Below are positions 36,464 to 46,283 of a stretch of DNA of 64,000 bases, in pieces; the first letter of the stretch is position 1, and the number at the start of each line of letters is the position of its first letter. A program made the position numbers and the translations under genes. The notes beneath the pieces are model-generated. The model had not been told where the DNA came from. It did not search any database and saw only the letters and a list, made by a program, of their open reading frames with translations. This DNA is from Neochlamydia sp. S13 (lineage in GTDB: Bacteria > Chlamydiota > Chlamydiia > Chlamydiales > Parachlamydiaceae): contig NZ_AP017977.1 of NCBI RefSeq assembly GCF_000648235.2, forward strand, positions 1,302,001-1,366,000, read 5' to 3'.

Positions 36464-36868
36464 TTAAGCTTTATAAAGCATTTTTTCATTTGCTTTTTTA
36501 GAAAGATAGCTTCCTAATGAAGCTTGCCAAATGACTGCAGCAGTAGCAAGAAAGACAGGCAGCACTAACATGCCTATCCCCCAACAGCCGATAATTACAG
36601 GCACGGAATAAGCGGATAGAAATACTTTAATCCTGTTTACAGCCTTTTCTATCGATTTACTAAAAGCTATCCCTATTACTAATGAAATAAAGCACATTCC
36701 AGGATTGGTAGCAAAAAGAGCTATGGTTAATAAGCTAATAAACACAACGTTAGCCACTTCTTTCACTTTGGAAAAAGTCTGAGAAGCTTTCTCTCGCCAT
36801 GCAGGATTAACGGGCAGATGAATAGATCCTCTATCACTCTTCAAGTCGATAGATGCTAACGTCGTCAT
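36464..36868 (-). CDS. Inc-like membrane protein with bilobed hydrophobic domain
   Basis: 134 residues. After a polar N-terminus of about 38 residues there are two hydrophobic lobes: about 40-70 (VVFISLLTIALFATN, MCFISLVIGIAF) and about 87-117 (YSVPVIIGCWGIGMLVLPVF), separated by a short basic loop (KSIEKAVNRIK). This two-lobe layout without a Sec signal is the hallmark of chlamydial inclusion membrane proteins, which are secreted by type III secretion. It stands head to head with a SycD-like chaperone gene, 78 bases apart, which supports a link with secretion. Sequence homology to any named Inc is not claimed. Confidence 0.65.
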   Translation of the reverse strand: MTTLASIDLKSDRGSIHLPVNPAWREKASQTFSKVKEVANVVFISLLTIALFATNPGMCFISLVIGIAFSKSIEKAVNRIKVFLSAYSVPVIIGCWGIGMLVLPVFLATAAVIWQASLGSYLSKKANEKMLYKA

Positions 36869-36946
36869 ATAAACCTCTTTTTTATTGAGGAAGTATTATG
36901 CTAAATCAGAAGATAAGAAACAAGCCTGAAATGTTTTATTGACAAA

Positions 36947-37495
36947 GTGAAGAAGAAATTCATAATATCAGCCCCAACGGGGTTAAAAATGGAAAGCGAC
37001 GACATTGGTGAATTTAAAATAACTAAAAAAGTTAAAATGAAGCTTAAAAATAAAAAGCTTCTTAAAAAGCAACTTGCCCAAGGTAAAACTGCTCAGCAAA
37101 TTTTAGAATTTAGCGATGAAACCATGGCTAAATTCTATGGCGCTGCCTATCGCCTATTCGACCACCGCCGCTATGTGGAAGCTGCTCAAGCTTTCTTATT
37201 CCTAGTCACTCTTAATCCTTATAACCATGAGTATTGGGTGGGGCTAGGGATGTGCTCACAACTCAATAAAGATTACGAAGCTGCTATCGATGCTTACGAA
37301 ATGGCAGCTATATGCCGTATTGATAACCCTGTGCCCTATTTTTATCTAGCTAAATGCCTCTTTGCTCTGCATGATAGAGAAAGTGCCCTGCAAGCACTAG
37401 ATTTGGCAATAGAATATGCCTCCAACCATCCTGAATTTTTAGAACTTCAGCATCATGCCGAAAATGCTAAACGGCTTTTACTTAAAGATATATAA
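36947..37495 (+). CDS. SycD/LcrH-type type III secretion chaperone
   Basis: 182 residues from a GTG; the ATG at 36989 is an alternative start with a GGGG stretch before it. After a lysine-rich N-terminus come three TPR-like units: ETMAKFYGAAYRLFDHRRYV, FLFLVTLNPYNHEYWVGLGM and YEMAAICRIDNPVPYFYLAK, the standard build of class II T3SS chaperones that keep translocators soluble. Chlamydiae carry several of these. No translocator gene lies next to it here; the neighbour is the divergent Inc-like gene. Confidence 0.85.
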   Translation: MKKKFIISAPTGLKMESDDIGEFKITKKVKMKLKNKKLLKKQLAQGKTAQQILEFSDETMAKFYGAAYRLFDHRRYVEAAQAFLFLVTLNPYNHEYWVGLGMCSQLNKDYEAAIDAYEMAAICRIDNPVPYFYLAKCLFALHDRESALQALDLAIEYASNHPEFLELQHHAENAKRLLLKDI

Positions 37496-37536
37496 ATATT
37501 ATTTTTTATATATTCTCTTACGCTTCTAATATTTAA

Positions 37537-38439
37537 TTAAGCCCGAGGGTGAAATTCATCGAAGCTTTTTTGCAAGCGAGACTTGCTTATCTGCGTGTAT
37601 CTATCCGTACTACTGATACTTGCATGCCCAAGCATTTCTTGGATAACGCGTAAGTCAGCTCCATTTTCTAATAGATGGGTGGCAAATGAATGTCGAAGAG
37701 AATGAGGGGATATATTTTTAAGGATACCTGCCTTTTTCATATATGTTTTGATCATCCTCCATACACTCACCCGATCGATAGGTTTTCCCCGGCTAGAGAC
37801 AAATAATTCTTTAGTTTTTTCACTCTCTGCTAATGAGCGATAATGATGAAGATAATGATCGACAGCTTGGATAGCTTTAAATCCTATAGGAACTAAACGT
37901 TCTTTCTTTCCTTTACCCATCACCCGCACATATTCATCATCGACATCATAAATCTTCAAGCTACAAACTTCAGAGACCCGCAGTCCGCACGCATACATAA
38001 TTTCTAGCATGGCTTTATCTCGTGAGCCTTGTAACGTCTCTACATCGGGAGCTTCTAATAATCTTTCAATTTCTTCGTAGGAAAGCACTGTAGGGATAAG
38101 CTGCCAAGCTTTAGGCGTAGCAAAATATAAGGAGAAATTGGTTGGCAAATTTCCTTCTCTTTTTAGAAATCGACATAATACTTTAATGGCGATGAGATTG
38201 CGTACAATACTTGAACTGGCATATCCTGCAGCTTGTAGAGAGGCCACAAAATCCATCAAATGTTCTTCATCGACCTGTTGTATAGCAGTCAAGCCTTTCT
38301 TTCTTATAAAAGCAAAGAATGCAGCTATATCTCGCTGATAAGCTTCTATAGTATTTACTGCTAACCCTTTTTCCGATCCTATGTAGCTTAGAAAATCTTC
38401 AAAAATAGTATCCAAGAGACTAAAAGAGGATTTCTGCAT
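37537..38439 (-). CDS. xerD: Tyrosine recombinase XerD
   Basis: 300 residues from the ATG at 38439, five bases after the upstream gene's stop; an upstream TTG at 38466 would overlap that gene and is less likely. The N-terminal SAM-like DNA-binding domain (FLSYIGSEKGLAVNTIEAYQ) is followed by the catalytic domain: arginine in ACGLRVSEVC, lysine in GKGKKERLVP, HSLRHSFATHLLENGADLRV, then LGHASISSTDRYTQ with the tyrosine. The ending FHPRA resembles that of XerD. It resolves chromosome dimers with XerC at dif and aids decatenation. Confidence 0.92.
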   Translation of the reverse strand: MQKSSFSLLDTIFEDFLSYIGSEKGLAVNTIEAYQRDIAAFFAFIRKKGLTAIQQVDEEHLMDFVASLQAAGYASSSIVRNLIAIKVLCRFLKREGNLPTNFSLYFATPKAWQLIPTVLSYEEIERLLEAPDVETLQGSRDKAMLEIMYACGLRVSEVCSLKIYDVDDEYVRVMGKGKKERLVPIGFKAIQAVDHYLHHYRSLAESEKTKELFVSSRGKPIDRVSVWRMIKTYMKKAGILKNISPHSLRHSFATHLLENGADLRVIQEMLGHASISSTDRYTQISKSRLQKSFDEFHPRA

Positions 38440-38443
38440 GGCT

Positions 38444-38950
38444 TTATCGAGATAACTTTTCGGCAATTTTTACTTGAAGAGCTTTAATGTCGCTAGGGCT
38501 CAATGGCTTTCGTTTAACAGCCCACATCTCTTCTGTAGCTGCCACCTCATAAATAGCGACAACAGATCCATCCTCCTGCGGCAGCTCTTGCCTTAAATAA
38601 ATAATTTTTCGTCGCGCTAGATAAAGTGCCAATATGAATGCTTCTGCCCATTCTTCTTCAGAAGGAGATTGTAATAAGTTTTTCAATAAATAAAAGGCTT
38701 TTTCATCACGTGTTTTAAAAGATATTTCTTCCTTTTCTTTTTTTGAAACGACCTTAGCTTTCCAAGCCGTTTTAGCCCTTGTGCTAAAATCTTCTTTAGC
38801 AAATTTTTCCCAACAAGCTAAGCAAAAGTCTTTCCTCTGGTATCCTTCTTCTTGAAAAAGCAAGATCGAATAAAACTCCATCCCTGGAATCAAAGGTTCG
38901 TTGCCATGCATACAATGCGCGGCACGTTTGGGAATCTCTATTTTCAACAT
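38444..38950 (-). CDS. Conserved hypothetical protein with possible zinc site
   Basis: 168 residues. The N-terminal third has cysteines and histidines placed as in a small metal site: HCMHGNEPLIPG near residue 12 and DFCLACWEKF near residue 37. The middle is helical (EEWAEAFILALYLARRKIIYL) and the end is basic. I do not recognise a named family, though the layout resembles conserved proteins of the chlamydia-planctomycete group. It lies just upstream of xerD and downstream of pgi on the same strand, 18 bases after pgi, so these three may form an operon. Confidence 0.75.
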   Translation of the reverse strand: MLKIEIPKRAAHCMHGNEPLIPGMEFYSILLFQEEGYQRKDFCLACWEKFAKEDFSTRAKTAWKAKVVSKKEKEEISFKTRDEKAFYLLKNLLQSPSEEEWAEAFILALYLARRKIIYLRQELPQEDGSVVAIYEVAATEEMWAVKRKPLSPSDIKALQVKIAEKLSR

Positions 38951-38968
38951 ATTTTTCTCCCTAGGACA

Positions 38969-40588
38969 CTACAAAGTCTCTAAATGGCGGATCATTGCCT
39001 CGCCTAAAGCAAACTCAGATTTTTCGCCTATTCCTCTTTTAAAAGAAAATTGATCAATAATTTTATTAGCTAAAATTTTACCCAATTGCACTCCCTCCTG
39101 ATCAAAGGAATTAATCCCCCAGATAAATCCTTCAAAGGCCACTTTATGCTCGAAGTAGGCAAGTAATGAGCCTAAAATGTGGGGTGTTAACTGACGGGCT
39201 AAAAGAATATGAGAAGGCCTATTGCCAAAAAAGCTTTTATTTATATTGTCAGGATTTTTTTGGCCGGCTGCTAAAGCTATGGCTTGCGCAAAAAGATTAG
39301 CTAGCAGCTTCTCTTGAGAATAAGTGCCTTTATATAAAAAATCTTTTTTATGCTGAGATTCTTTAAAACCAATAAATTCCACAGGAATGGGAGCTGTTCC
39401 TTGATGAATAAGCTGAAAAAACGAATGTTGGGCATTGGTACCTGGCTCCCCCCATATGATAGGCCCTGTCTGAAAGTTAACTTGATTTCCTCTTCGATCG
39501 GTATGTTTCCCGTTAGATTCCATGTCAAGCTGTTGAATATGAGCAGGAAAACGTGATAAAGCTTGAGAGTAAGGAATAAGCGCCACGGTAGGATGCCCTA
39601 AAAAATTTCGATTCCAAATGCCTAATAAGGCTCCTAATAAAGGCAGATTATGCTTGATACTTGGATTTAAAGCCACCTTATCCATCGCGTTGGCGCCTCT
39701 GAGTAGCTCCCAAAACACTTCAAATCCAAAGGCAAAAGAAAGCATTACTCCCCCTACCATTGAGGTAGTAGAATAACGTCCTCCAATCCAATCCCAAATG
39801 TAAAAGCTTTCTAGGTATTGCTGGGGGTTATCCATAGGACTGCCACGACCTGTGACAGCTATAAAATGATTACGAGGATGAAGGGAAGCTTTTTGGAAGT
39901 GTGAGCGAACGATTTCTTCATTCGTTAATGTTTCAAGGGTGGTCCCAGATTTTGACACGCAAACCACTAACGTAGTAGACAAATCTACATTTTTAAGAAC
40001 CATGGCTGCATCATCAGGATCTACATTAGAAATAAAATGCACTTTTCGGCCCTTTTTTTGCAAAGGCTGCAAAGCTATATAATGAGCTTTAGGTCCTAAA
40101 TCCGAACCTCCAATACCAATCATGATTAAATCTGTAAAGCGCTGGTCTTTATCAATTTTATTGATAAAATGCTGCAGCTTATCGATCTCTTTTTTAGCCT
40201 CTTTTGTTGCTTCGCAGGCCTCTTTCGCTTGATTAGGAGCCTCAAAAAAATCTCTTACCGCGGTATGCAAAACCTTTCTATTTTCACTTGGAAAACCTTC
40301 GATTTTATTAACAACTTCACCCGCCTGCATCTTTTTCATTTCTTGTAGTACGCCTGCTTCGCGTGATAGCTCCACCAAAGCCTGCATAACCTCTTCTGTC
40401 ACCTGCTCTGTACCATACAAAAATTTTATACCACAAGCTTCAGCACTAAGCTGCTGCAAACGAGCTGGAGTTAAGAGATGGGGATCCGTTAAGTCGCAAG
40501 GATGCTTGGCCAGTTCCTTTAACGTGGCAGTAGCAAGAAAGCGATCAAATGATCGACTGTTCACACAACATTTTTCTACCATAGACAT
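38969..40588 (-). CDS. pgi: Glucose-6-phosphate isomerase
   Basis: 539 residues from the ATG at 40588, which has GAGG six bases before it; an ATG four codons upstream lacks a good site. Family motifs: DLIMIGIGGSDLGPKAHYIA, VSKSGTTLETLTNE, IWDWIGGRYSTTSMVGGVML and GEPGTNAQHSFFQLIHQGT. It interconverts glucose-6-phosphate and fructose-6-phosphate in glycolysis, in the cytoplasm. Length is normal for bacterial Pgi. It leads the probable pgi-168aa-xerD run. Confidence 0.96.
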   Translation of the reverse strand: MSMVEKCCVNSRSFDRFLATATLKELAKHPCDLTDPHLLTPARLQQLSAEACGIKFLYGTEQVTEEVMQALVELSREAGVLQEMKKMQAGEVVNKIEGFPSENRKVLHTAVRDFFEAPNQAKEACEATKEAKKEIDKLQHFINKIDKDQRFTDLIMIGIGGSDLGPKAHYIALQPLQKKGRKVHFISNVDPDDAAMVLKNVDLSTTLVVCVSKSGTTLETLTNEEIVRSHFQKASLHPRNHFIAVTGRGSPMDNPQQYLESFYIWDWIGGRYSTTSMVGGVMLSFAFGFEVFWELLRGANAMDKVALNPSIKHNLPLLGALLGIWNRNFLGHPTVALIPYSQALSRFPAHIQQLDMESNGKHTDRRGNQVNFQTGPIIWGEPGTNAQHSFFQLIHQGTAPIPVEFIGFKESQHKKDFLYKGTYSQEKLLANLFAQAIALAAGQKNPDNINKSFFGNRPSHILLARQLTPHILGSLLAYFEHKVAFEGFIWGINSFDQEGVQLGKILANKIIDQFSFKRGIGEKSEFALGEAMIRHLETL

Positions 40589-40765
40589 AAAAAACCTCAT
40601 CTGAATAGGATAGCCTTGTTATAACCGATGAACAATAAATGATGAAGGGCAAACTTAAGATTTATCAACAAAATTTTATTACATTTTTGTCCCTTGAAAA
40701 GGAAAACTCAAATTCTAAGCTTTTCCCTTATCCAAAACCTTAATATAAAAGGATGTTAGGCTGTC

Positions 40766-41812
40766 TTACTGGCCATCTTTATTATTCATCATGCTAAAAA
40801 ATCCTTTTTCACTTTTTACATAAGGGATTTCTTTTGCTAACCCTAGGGAAGGGCCCACAGTAATGACTGTCCCCCCGGCAGCACAAAAGCCTTGCAGGTT
40901 GCGCTTACCTTGCCTTGTTAAGCTGGGGGAAATGACGACTAAATAGTCTAGCCCTTCCCATTCATGAAGAAGATAATTTTCAGGGATAATATTAAAAGCA
41001 ACTTCTTTCTTTAATAAATCGTGTAAGATGTCTTCTAGCTCTTGATAAGTTTGTTGATCTATCCACTGATAGGGAGGAAGGCAAACACCTACCGGTGCAG
41101 GCTTAAAATTAAATAAGTGGGGAAGCTTACTATTTTCAATGATCAGATGTAATCTACTCCATCGTTCTCGATGGGTAAGCTGAACTTCTAAACTTAAACT
41201 TAAAGATAGATCTTTATCCAAAGTCACAAAGATAGGCATTTCCTCAGGCATTCGATTGGCTAAAAGTGTTAAATATTCTGCTCCCACCTCGCGTGCAAAT
41301 AATGCTTGAGAGGTAGAAAAGGGTAATTGATCATTCTCATTACCCCTCGTAGTTTTCCACTCTCTATAATTAGATTGCAGCTCATCATCCCAGCTCATTT
41401 GAGATTTAAAGTTTACGGGCCCTCGGTAAATGTTTACCCCCAAGGTTTGAGCTTTAAATTTATTCCATAAATTATCCCGAAAGTGCTCAAGAGAAAGAAG
41501 CAGAGATAAAAACTGGGTTTGATTAGATAAGGGAAACTCTAAACGATCAAATAAACCTAAGTCTAGGTCCCAAAAAAGTAGAAAGCCTTCTTTCGAATAA
41601 TTTTCTGCCACCTTTTCTATTTTTTTCCAATCAAGGCTTGCCGTCACTTTACCATCTAATTTAAGTGAAATAACATTATAGCCAGCAGGAATTTCTTCAT
41701 CCTCCGCTTGCCATTCATAAAGATTAGGATTAAAAATTTTTCCTTGGTAATAAAAGTAAGGTTTATCCCAAACTAGCCTTTCTGTATCTTCAGAAATATC
41801 CTCGGTATTCAT
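40766..41812 (-). CDS. Conserved hypothetical protein downstream of trmB
   Basis: 348 residues with no signal peptide. The first ~60 residues are acidic, the middle is rich in tryptophan and aromatic residues (FWDLDLGLFDRLEFP), and a segment near residue 300 (EGLDYLVVISPSLTRQGKRN, then GGTVITVGPSL) resembles the end of a Rossmann-like or amidotransferase-like fold, similar to unclassified bacterial glycosidase-related proteins. I cannot name it. Its ATG overlaps the stop of trmB by four bases, so translation is coupled. This indicates a real gene even without a known role. Confidence 0.75.
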   Translation of the reverse strand: MNTEDISEDTERLVWDKPYFYYQGKIFNPNLYEWQAEDEEIPAGYNVISLKLDGKVTASLDWKKIEKVAENYSKEGFLLFWDLDLGLFDRLEFPLSNQTQFLSLLLSLEHFRDNLWNKFKAQTLGVNIYRGPVNFKSQMSWDDELQSNYREWKTTRGNENDQLPFSTSQALFAREVGAEYLTLLANRMPEEMPIFVTLDKDLSLSLSLEVQLTHRERWSRLHLIIENSKLPHLFNFKPAPVGVCLPPYQWIDQQTYQELEDILHDLLKKEVAFNIIPENYLLHEWEGLDYLVVISPSLTRQGKRNLQGFCAAGGTVITVGPSLGLAKEIPYVKSEKGFFSMMNNKDGQ

Positions 41813-42495
41813 TTCTTGATAAACCTATGATAGCGAATCATTTTACCTTTTGAACGCCAAAGTTCCTCAAAATAAGAAGTGCCATAATCGACTTCTTCTG
41901 TAGAAAAGTAGGGAGAGGGATAGTAAGATTTAAAATCTGAGGCTGACAAGAAAACTTGAATCGCCTCTTGCGAGTAGCTTATATCATCCGTAACAAAAGT
42001 GAGAGCTTTATCTGTTTGCATCACCCGAGCTAATTCATGGACAAATTGAGGCTGTATTAAACGATGCTTAGCATGTCGCAATTTAGGCCAAGGATCCGGA
42101 AAGTTGATGAACACGTTAGCAATACTAGCTGAAGGAAAATAATTGCTAGTGGCCATTAACCCTTCTCCACAAACTACAATCAGATTTTTGAGTGAGCAAT
42201 TTTTAATTTTAGACCAGATTTTTCGCACACGGGTAAATTTTCTTTCAATGGCTACCCAATTAAGATGAGGATGAGCCCCTGCTTGTGCTACTATCCAAGC
42301 TCCATTTCCACTGCAATATTCTAAATTGACGGGTTGCTCATTACCAAACAGCAAAGGATGAGACCACCCAGGAAACTCAAAATGATTTTGAGCAAGATGC
42401 CTATCGGGTAAGTACCAAACGCCATCATGGATGGTAACCTTTCTATCATTTTTAGGAAAGGGTGGTATCAAATCAGCAGGTTTCATAATTCCCAT
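41809..42495 (-). CDS. trmB: tRNA (guanine-N7)-methyltransferase
   Basis: 228 residues. The SAM-binding motif is NLEYCSGNGAWIVAQAGAHP, followed by WVAIERKFTRVRKIW, then FINFPDPWPKLRHAKHRLIQ, the signature of TrmB, which methylates G46 in the variable loop of tRNAs. The C-terminal region ends with TSYFEELWRSKGKMIRYHRF. It is translationally coupled to the 348-residue gene that follows. Confidence 0.93.
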   Translation of the reverse strand: MGIMKPADLIPPFPKNDRKVTIHDGVWYLPDRHLAQNHFEFPGWSHPLLFGNEQPVNLEYCSGNGAWIVAQAGAHPHLNWVAIERKFTRVRKIWSKIKNCSLKNLIVVCGEGLMATSNYFPSASIANVFINFPDPWPKLRHAKHRLIQPQFVHELARVMQTDKALTFVTDDISYSQEAIQVFLSASDFKSYYPSPYFSTEEVDYGTSYFEELWRSKGKMIRYHRFIKK

Positions 42496-42711
42496 ATTTT
42501 TTGAAACAAGTTAATATAATCTGTCATCAAAGTATGCAGCCAGGGTTACATCATTTCAAGCTGCGTAAATAGAAAACGGCTTTAAGTCAATCGATCCTTC
42601 ATCTATAATGCTTAAGAGGGAAAAAGAAAGCCTTTTTAAATTTTACTTAAAATAAGATATATCAAATCTGCCAAAAAGTCTACTGCTTATCTGTGTGGAT
42701 TAAGGAACTCT

Positions 42712-43605
42712 ATGATCGGTCGAAATAATGAATGTTGGTGTAAAAGTGGTAAAAAATGGAAAAAATGCCATTTTCCTCATCTCGATCCTAAGTTAAAAGA
42801 AACCGAACATTCCCAGTTTTTAAAGAAAGAATATTTGAAAAGGTACAATATTATCCTTAAAAACGAGCAGGAAATTAAGGGAATACGTAAAGCATGTCAT
42901 CTAGCTTCCTATATTCTAGAAGAAACCTGTAAAAGAGCTAAAGCGGGCATTACCACCCTGGAAATCAATGATTTTGCGCATCAGTTGCATTTAGAGATGG
43001 GGGCCATCCCTGCCCCTCTTCACTATGGACATCCACCTTTTCCTAAAAGTATTTGTACTTCTCTTAATGAGGTCATTTGTCATGGAATTCCTAATAAAAT
43101 CCCTTTAATAGAGGGAGATATATTAAATATTGACGTCACCTGCATTTTTGAAGGCTACTATGGCGACTGCAGCAAGATGGTTAGCATAGGTAAAATCTCA
43201 GAAGAAAAACAGTTAGTCATGGAAGTAGCGTATGAATGTTTAAAACGCTCTCTTGCTATTTGTAAACCTGGGGTGGAAATCAAAGAAATTGGTAATGTAA
43301 TAGAAGCTTATGCGCGCTCACATCACTGTTCTGTTGTCCATCAGTTTGTAGGACATGGGGTAGGAATAAACTTTCATGAAAATCCCCAAATTCCTCATGC
43401 CTATAATGGAAGCCAGATCCCTTTGGCACCGGGGATGATATTTACCATCGAGCCTATGATTAATGCAGGGGTTCAAGAGGCGATAATCGACCCAGAAGAT
43501 GAGTGGACAGCTCGCACTAAAGATGGTAAAGCGAGTGCTCAATTTGAGCACACTTTACTTATTACTCATGAAGGGCATGAAATTTTAACTAACTGGCAAA
43601 GGTAA
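42712..43605 (+). CDS. map: Methionine aminopeptidase with SEC-C zinc extension
   Basis: 297 residues with an AAGGA site. The first ~25 residues form a SEC-C zinc motif (ECWCKSGKKWKKCH), as in chlamydial Map enzymes. The catalytic domain carries the metal ligands: FPKSICTSLNEVICHGIPNK, DILNIDVTCIFEGYYGDCSK, VHQFVGHGVGINFHENPQIP, MIFTIEPMIN and AQFEHTLLIT. It removes the initiator methionine from new proteins. It stands alone on the plus strand between convergent and divergent neighbours. Confidence 0.95.
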   Translation: MIGRNNECWCKSGKKWKKCHFPHLDPKLKETEHSQFLKKEYLKRYNIILKNEQEIKGIRKACHLASYILEETCKRAKAGITTLEINDFAHQLHLEMGAIPAPLHYGHPPFPKSICTSLNEVICHGIPNKIPLIEGDILNIDVTCIFEGYYGDCSKMVSIGKISEEKQLVMEVAYECLKRSLAICKPGVEIKEIGNVIEAYARSHHCSVVHQFVGHGVGINFHENPQIPHAYNGSQIPLAPGMIFTIEPMINAGVQEAIIDPEDEWTARTKDGKASAQFEHTLLITHEGHEILTNWQR

Positions 43606-43730
43606 CTGTTTTTAATTTCCCCCTAACACTCCCTTCTCATTTATATACCTAATCTCGTTTGCATTCATTGCAAGTCAGCAGTAAGAGCAAGTAGAGCTGT
43701 TTTTAACTTTTTCTATAAGCACAAAAAAAT

Positions 43731-45785
43731 TTATAAGCTAAGCTTAGTAATAATCTCGTTTAAACTCTCTACCTCTAGATAATAATTTTTTTCTAAACTA
43801 TCCAATTGGTTTTGCATTTTAATGATATGTTGCGTTAAGTGTTGCGCATAAGGGTCTACATTAAACTGCTCTTTTTCTTGAATAAGCAGTTGTAATTGAG
43901 AAATTTTTTCTTCGGCATAAAAAAGCTTTTGCCTGGTGTGCTCTAAAACAGTAGATTTATCATTAAATTGCTCTTTCAGCTGTAAGTACATTCCCTCGGC
44001 ACGACGTCTTAAAGCATACTCCTCATGAGGAGTGGGTGTAGACTGAAGAATAAGCTTTTGTTCTTTATCTTTACTGGCATGCTGCTTAGCATCTTCCTCT
44101 GCCTTTTCTATCGCCAGGCGGACTGCCTCCAGCTCCTGCATGTTTTCCTTTAAAGCTTCTTCTAACCGCACTTTTTCCTGCTCAAGACCCTTAAACTGTT
44201 GGACCTCATCTTGAAGCTTTGTAAGAGCAGCTTTTAAGCTTATCTTTTCCTGGTGCAAGTCTTCTATTTGGTTGGCCCATTTTTCTTGTAGATCTTGATA
44301 GGCTATTTTCTCTTCCTGAAGCTGAGTTAGTTCTTTTCCATGCGTTTGTAAATCTTCTAAAGCACTCTGTAGGCTAAATTGTATATTAAATATCTCTTGA
44401 TCTTTGGTGTTAATCAGCTCGCTAAGATTTTGAGTTTCACTCTTATGGTAAAGAATACAATCTTTAAGCTCATTTTGCGCTTGCTGCAGCTGCTTTTTTA
44501 CTTCAAGAGAAGCTTTTTTTTCTTCTTCCAGTTCCTCACAAGCTTCCTTTTCATTAAAACTTTTAAGCTCTAGCTCTTTTTGTAGGAAGTGCACTGTATC
44601 CTTAGAACGCTCAATTTCTTGCTTGGCAAGTTCTATCTCTTGAGTAGCTTGTTCAGATCGCTTTTCTAGCCTGGAGCTTTTCTCTTCAAAATCTTTTAGT
44701 GTCTGAGAAAGAGCTTCAACCTGCTCTTCAAAATGTTGAATTTCTAGCTGATGTTGGCTTTTTAACTTTTCTATATTTTCTGCAGAATGACTATCGAGGA
44801 TGCCCGCACCCTTTTCCAGCTCTTCATGGGCTTCTTGAAGTTGATCTTTTATATAGAGAATTTCTTTACGTTTTTCCAAAAGCTCATCTAGCATACGCTC
44901 ATTTCTAACCGCTTGATTATTCAGCTCTGCAGTGAGTAAATGCACCTCTTTCTTAAAAGCTTGAGCCTCTTGCTTAGAATTTGTTAACTCCTCAGTAAGC
45001 ATTTCTAATTGTTTATTTGCGCTTTGCATGTCCGCTTGGTATTGCAGTCTAAGCTTTTCTAAGGGGGGTTCATCCTGCATAAGCTTGAGTGCTTCTGTTC
45101 GTTTAGCTAGCTCTTTATTAACTTCAACAAGTTGATCGCTAAGCTGCAGCACTTCCCCACGCTTGTCCAGCAGCTCTTGTAATAGCTGCTCCTCTTTAAA
45201 AGATCTTATTTCAAGTTCATGTTTAATAGCTTGGGCATCAACCTTATATTTTTCACTTTCTAGCTTAACCTGCTCAATCTCCGCTTGAGAGCTTTTTAAA
45301 AGAGCGTCTAGATGATTATTTTTCTGCTGAGAGTGGTAGAGTTCTTGAGAGATTTTCTCTATCTTTTCTTGAGCATTTTCTTTTACATGCTGGCTTTCTA
45401 ACGTCCCCTTTTCAAGCTTAAAGACGCCTTCTTCTGTAGCAGAATAGGGAGATTGAATCCCTTGTATAAGAACTAAAGCAGTATCATAGCTGTAGCTGGT
45501 GATAAAAAAAGTAAGTAAAATGGAAAGAGTAATCCCTCCATACCACACCGGAGAATTAATTATTATCGGATGATAGAAAGAGAGCAAAAATGCTAATGAA
45601 AAACCAGCTAAAAGGAGACCGCCTCTTTTTAAATACCAGCAAACAGGTAACCCTAAAAGAAGAGTAAAGGCTAACAAGGGTGTGAGTGGAGTGGGCCGTA
45701 AGAGCATGATGAAAAGGGTAGCTAGGGCTAAGAGTGGACCTACCACGCTCCATAGAAAAAACTGACGTTCACGCGTTAAGTTCAT
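43731..45785 (-). CDS. Membrane-anchored coiled-coil protein
   Basis: 684 residues. The first ~105 residues hold three or four hydrophobic spans (residues about 12-28, 33-50, 54-75, 83-105), including LTPLLAFTLLLGLPVCWYL. From about residue 125 to 680 the protein is an almost unbroken coiled coil rich in glutamate, lysine, leucine and glutamine. Two related segments (RSFKEEQLLQELLDKRGEVL and QAVRNERMLDELLEKRKEIL) suggest an internal repeat, with a weaker third (KSFNEKEACEEL). No known family is recognised. It could be a structural or tethering protein at a membrane, possibly secreted to the inclusion; that is speculation. Confidence 0.75.
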   Translation of the reverse strand: MNLTRERQFFLWSVVGPLLALATLFIMLLRPTPLTPLLAFTLLLGLPVCWYLKRGGLLLAGFSLAFLLSFYHPIIINSPVWYGGITLSILLTFFITSYSYDTALVLIQGIQSPYSATEEGVFKLEKGTLESQHVKENAQEKIEKISQELYHSQQKNNHLDALLKSSQAEIEQVKLESEKYKVDAQAIKHELEIRSFKEEQLLQELLDKRGEVLQLSDQLVEVNKELAKRTEALKLMQDEPPLEKLRLQYQADMQSANKQLEMLTEELTNSKQEAQAFKKEVHLLTAELNNQAVRNERMLDELLEKRKEILYIKDQLQEAHEELEKGAGILDSHSAENIEKLKSQHQLEIQHFEEQVEALSQTLKDFEEKSSRLEKRSEQATQEIELAKQEIERSKDTVHFLQKELELKSFNEKEACEELEEEKKASLEVKKQLQQAQNELKDCILYHKSETQNLSELINTKDQEIFNIQFSLQSALEDLQTHGKELTQLQEEKIAYQDLQEKWANQIEDLHQEKISLKAALTKLQDEVQQFKGLEQEKVRLEEALKENMQELEAVRLAIEKAEEDAKQHASKDKEQKLILQSTPTPHEEYALRRRAEGMYLQLKEQFNDKSTVLEHTRQKLFYAEEKISQLQLLIQEKEQFNVDPYAQHLTQHIIKMQNQLDSLEKNYYLEVESLNEIITKLSL

Positions 45786-46283
45786 TACTATTACAAAAAT
45801 GCTCTAAAGTCTATTAATAGGGTCAACCTTATAACAAACTCATCAAAATGTAAAGTAGTAAGTGTGAGAGACTGCTTAATAATATTAAAAGGGAGCTTGG
45901 CTGCTGTAACCTGAATTTAATCAGTAAAGGCAATAGAGAGACCAGATATTTCTATTGGCGATGAAAAATTCTGCAGACTTAAATTAGAACTCTGATTGTA
46001 GAATATTAAACAAGGATATTACTTTTCCTTTCACTAAAAAGAGCCCTCACTCCATAAAAATATATGCTACAGGATAAAAAAATGCTTTTAGGTACGCTTA
46101 TTCCTTCCAATCATTTGTTCAAAAATAAAGGTGGGTCCGCCTACATTTCCTGCGCAATAAATATTTTCTTCTAATTAAGCAAGATAAAAGGTCAAGGTTA
46201 ATTTTATTAGTCTCTATTCCTTAGAATTAACGACCCCTGCTTTTTTCTTAGGAAAGAAGCCTTTTTAAGTAAGGCTTAATTCT
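45786..46283. other. Intergenic stretch, no gene seen
   Basis: About 500 AT-rich bases between the coiled-coil gene and a small acidic-protein gene. No convincing open frame, tRNA or repeat. Confidence 0.5.
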
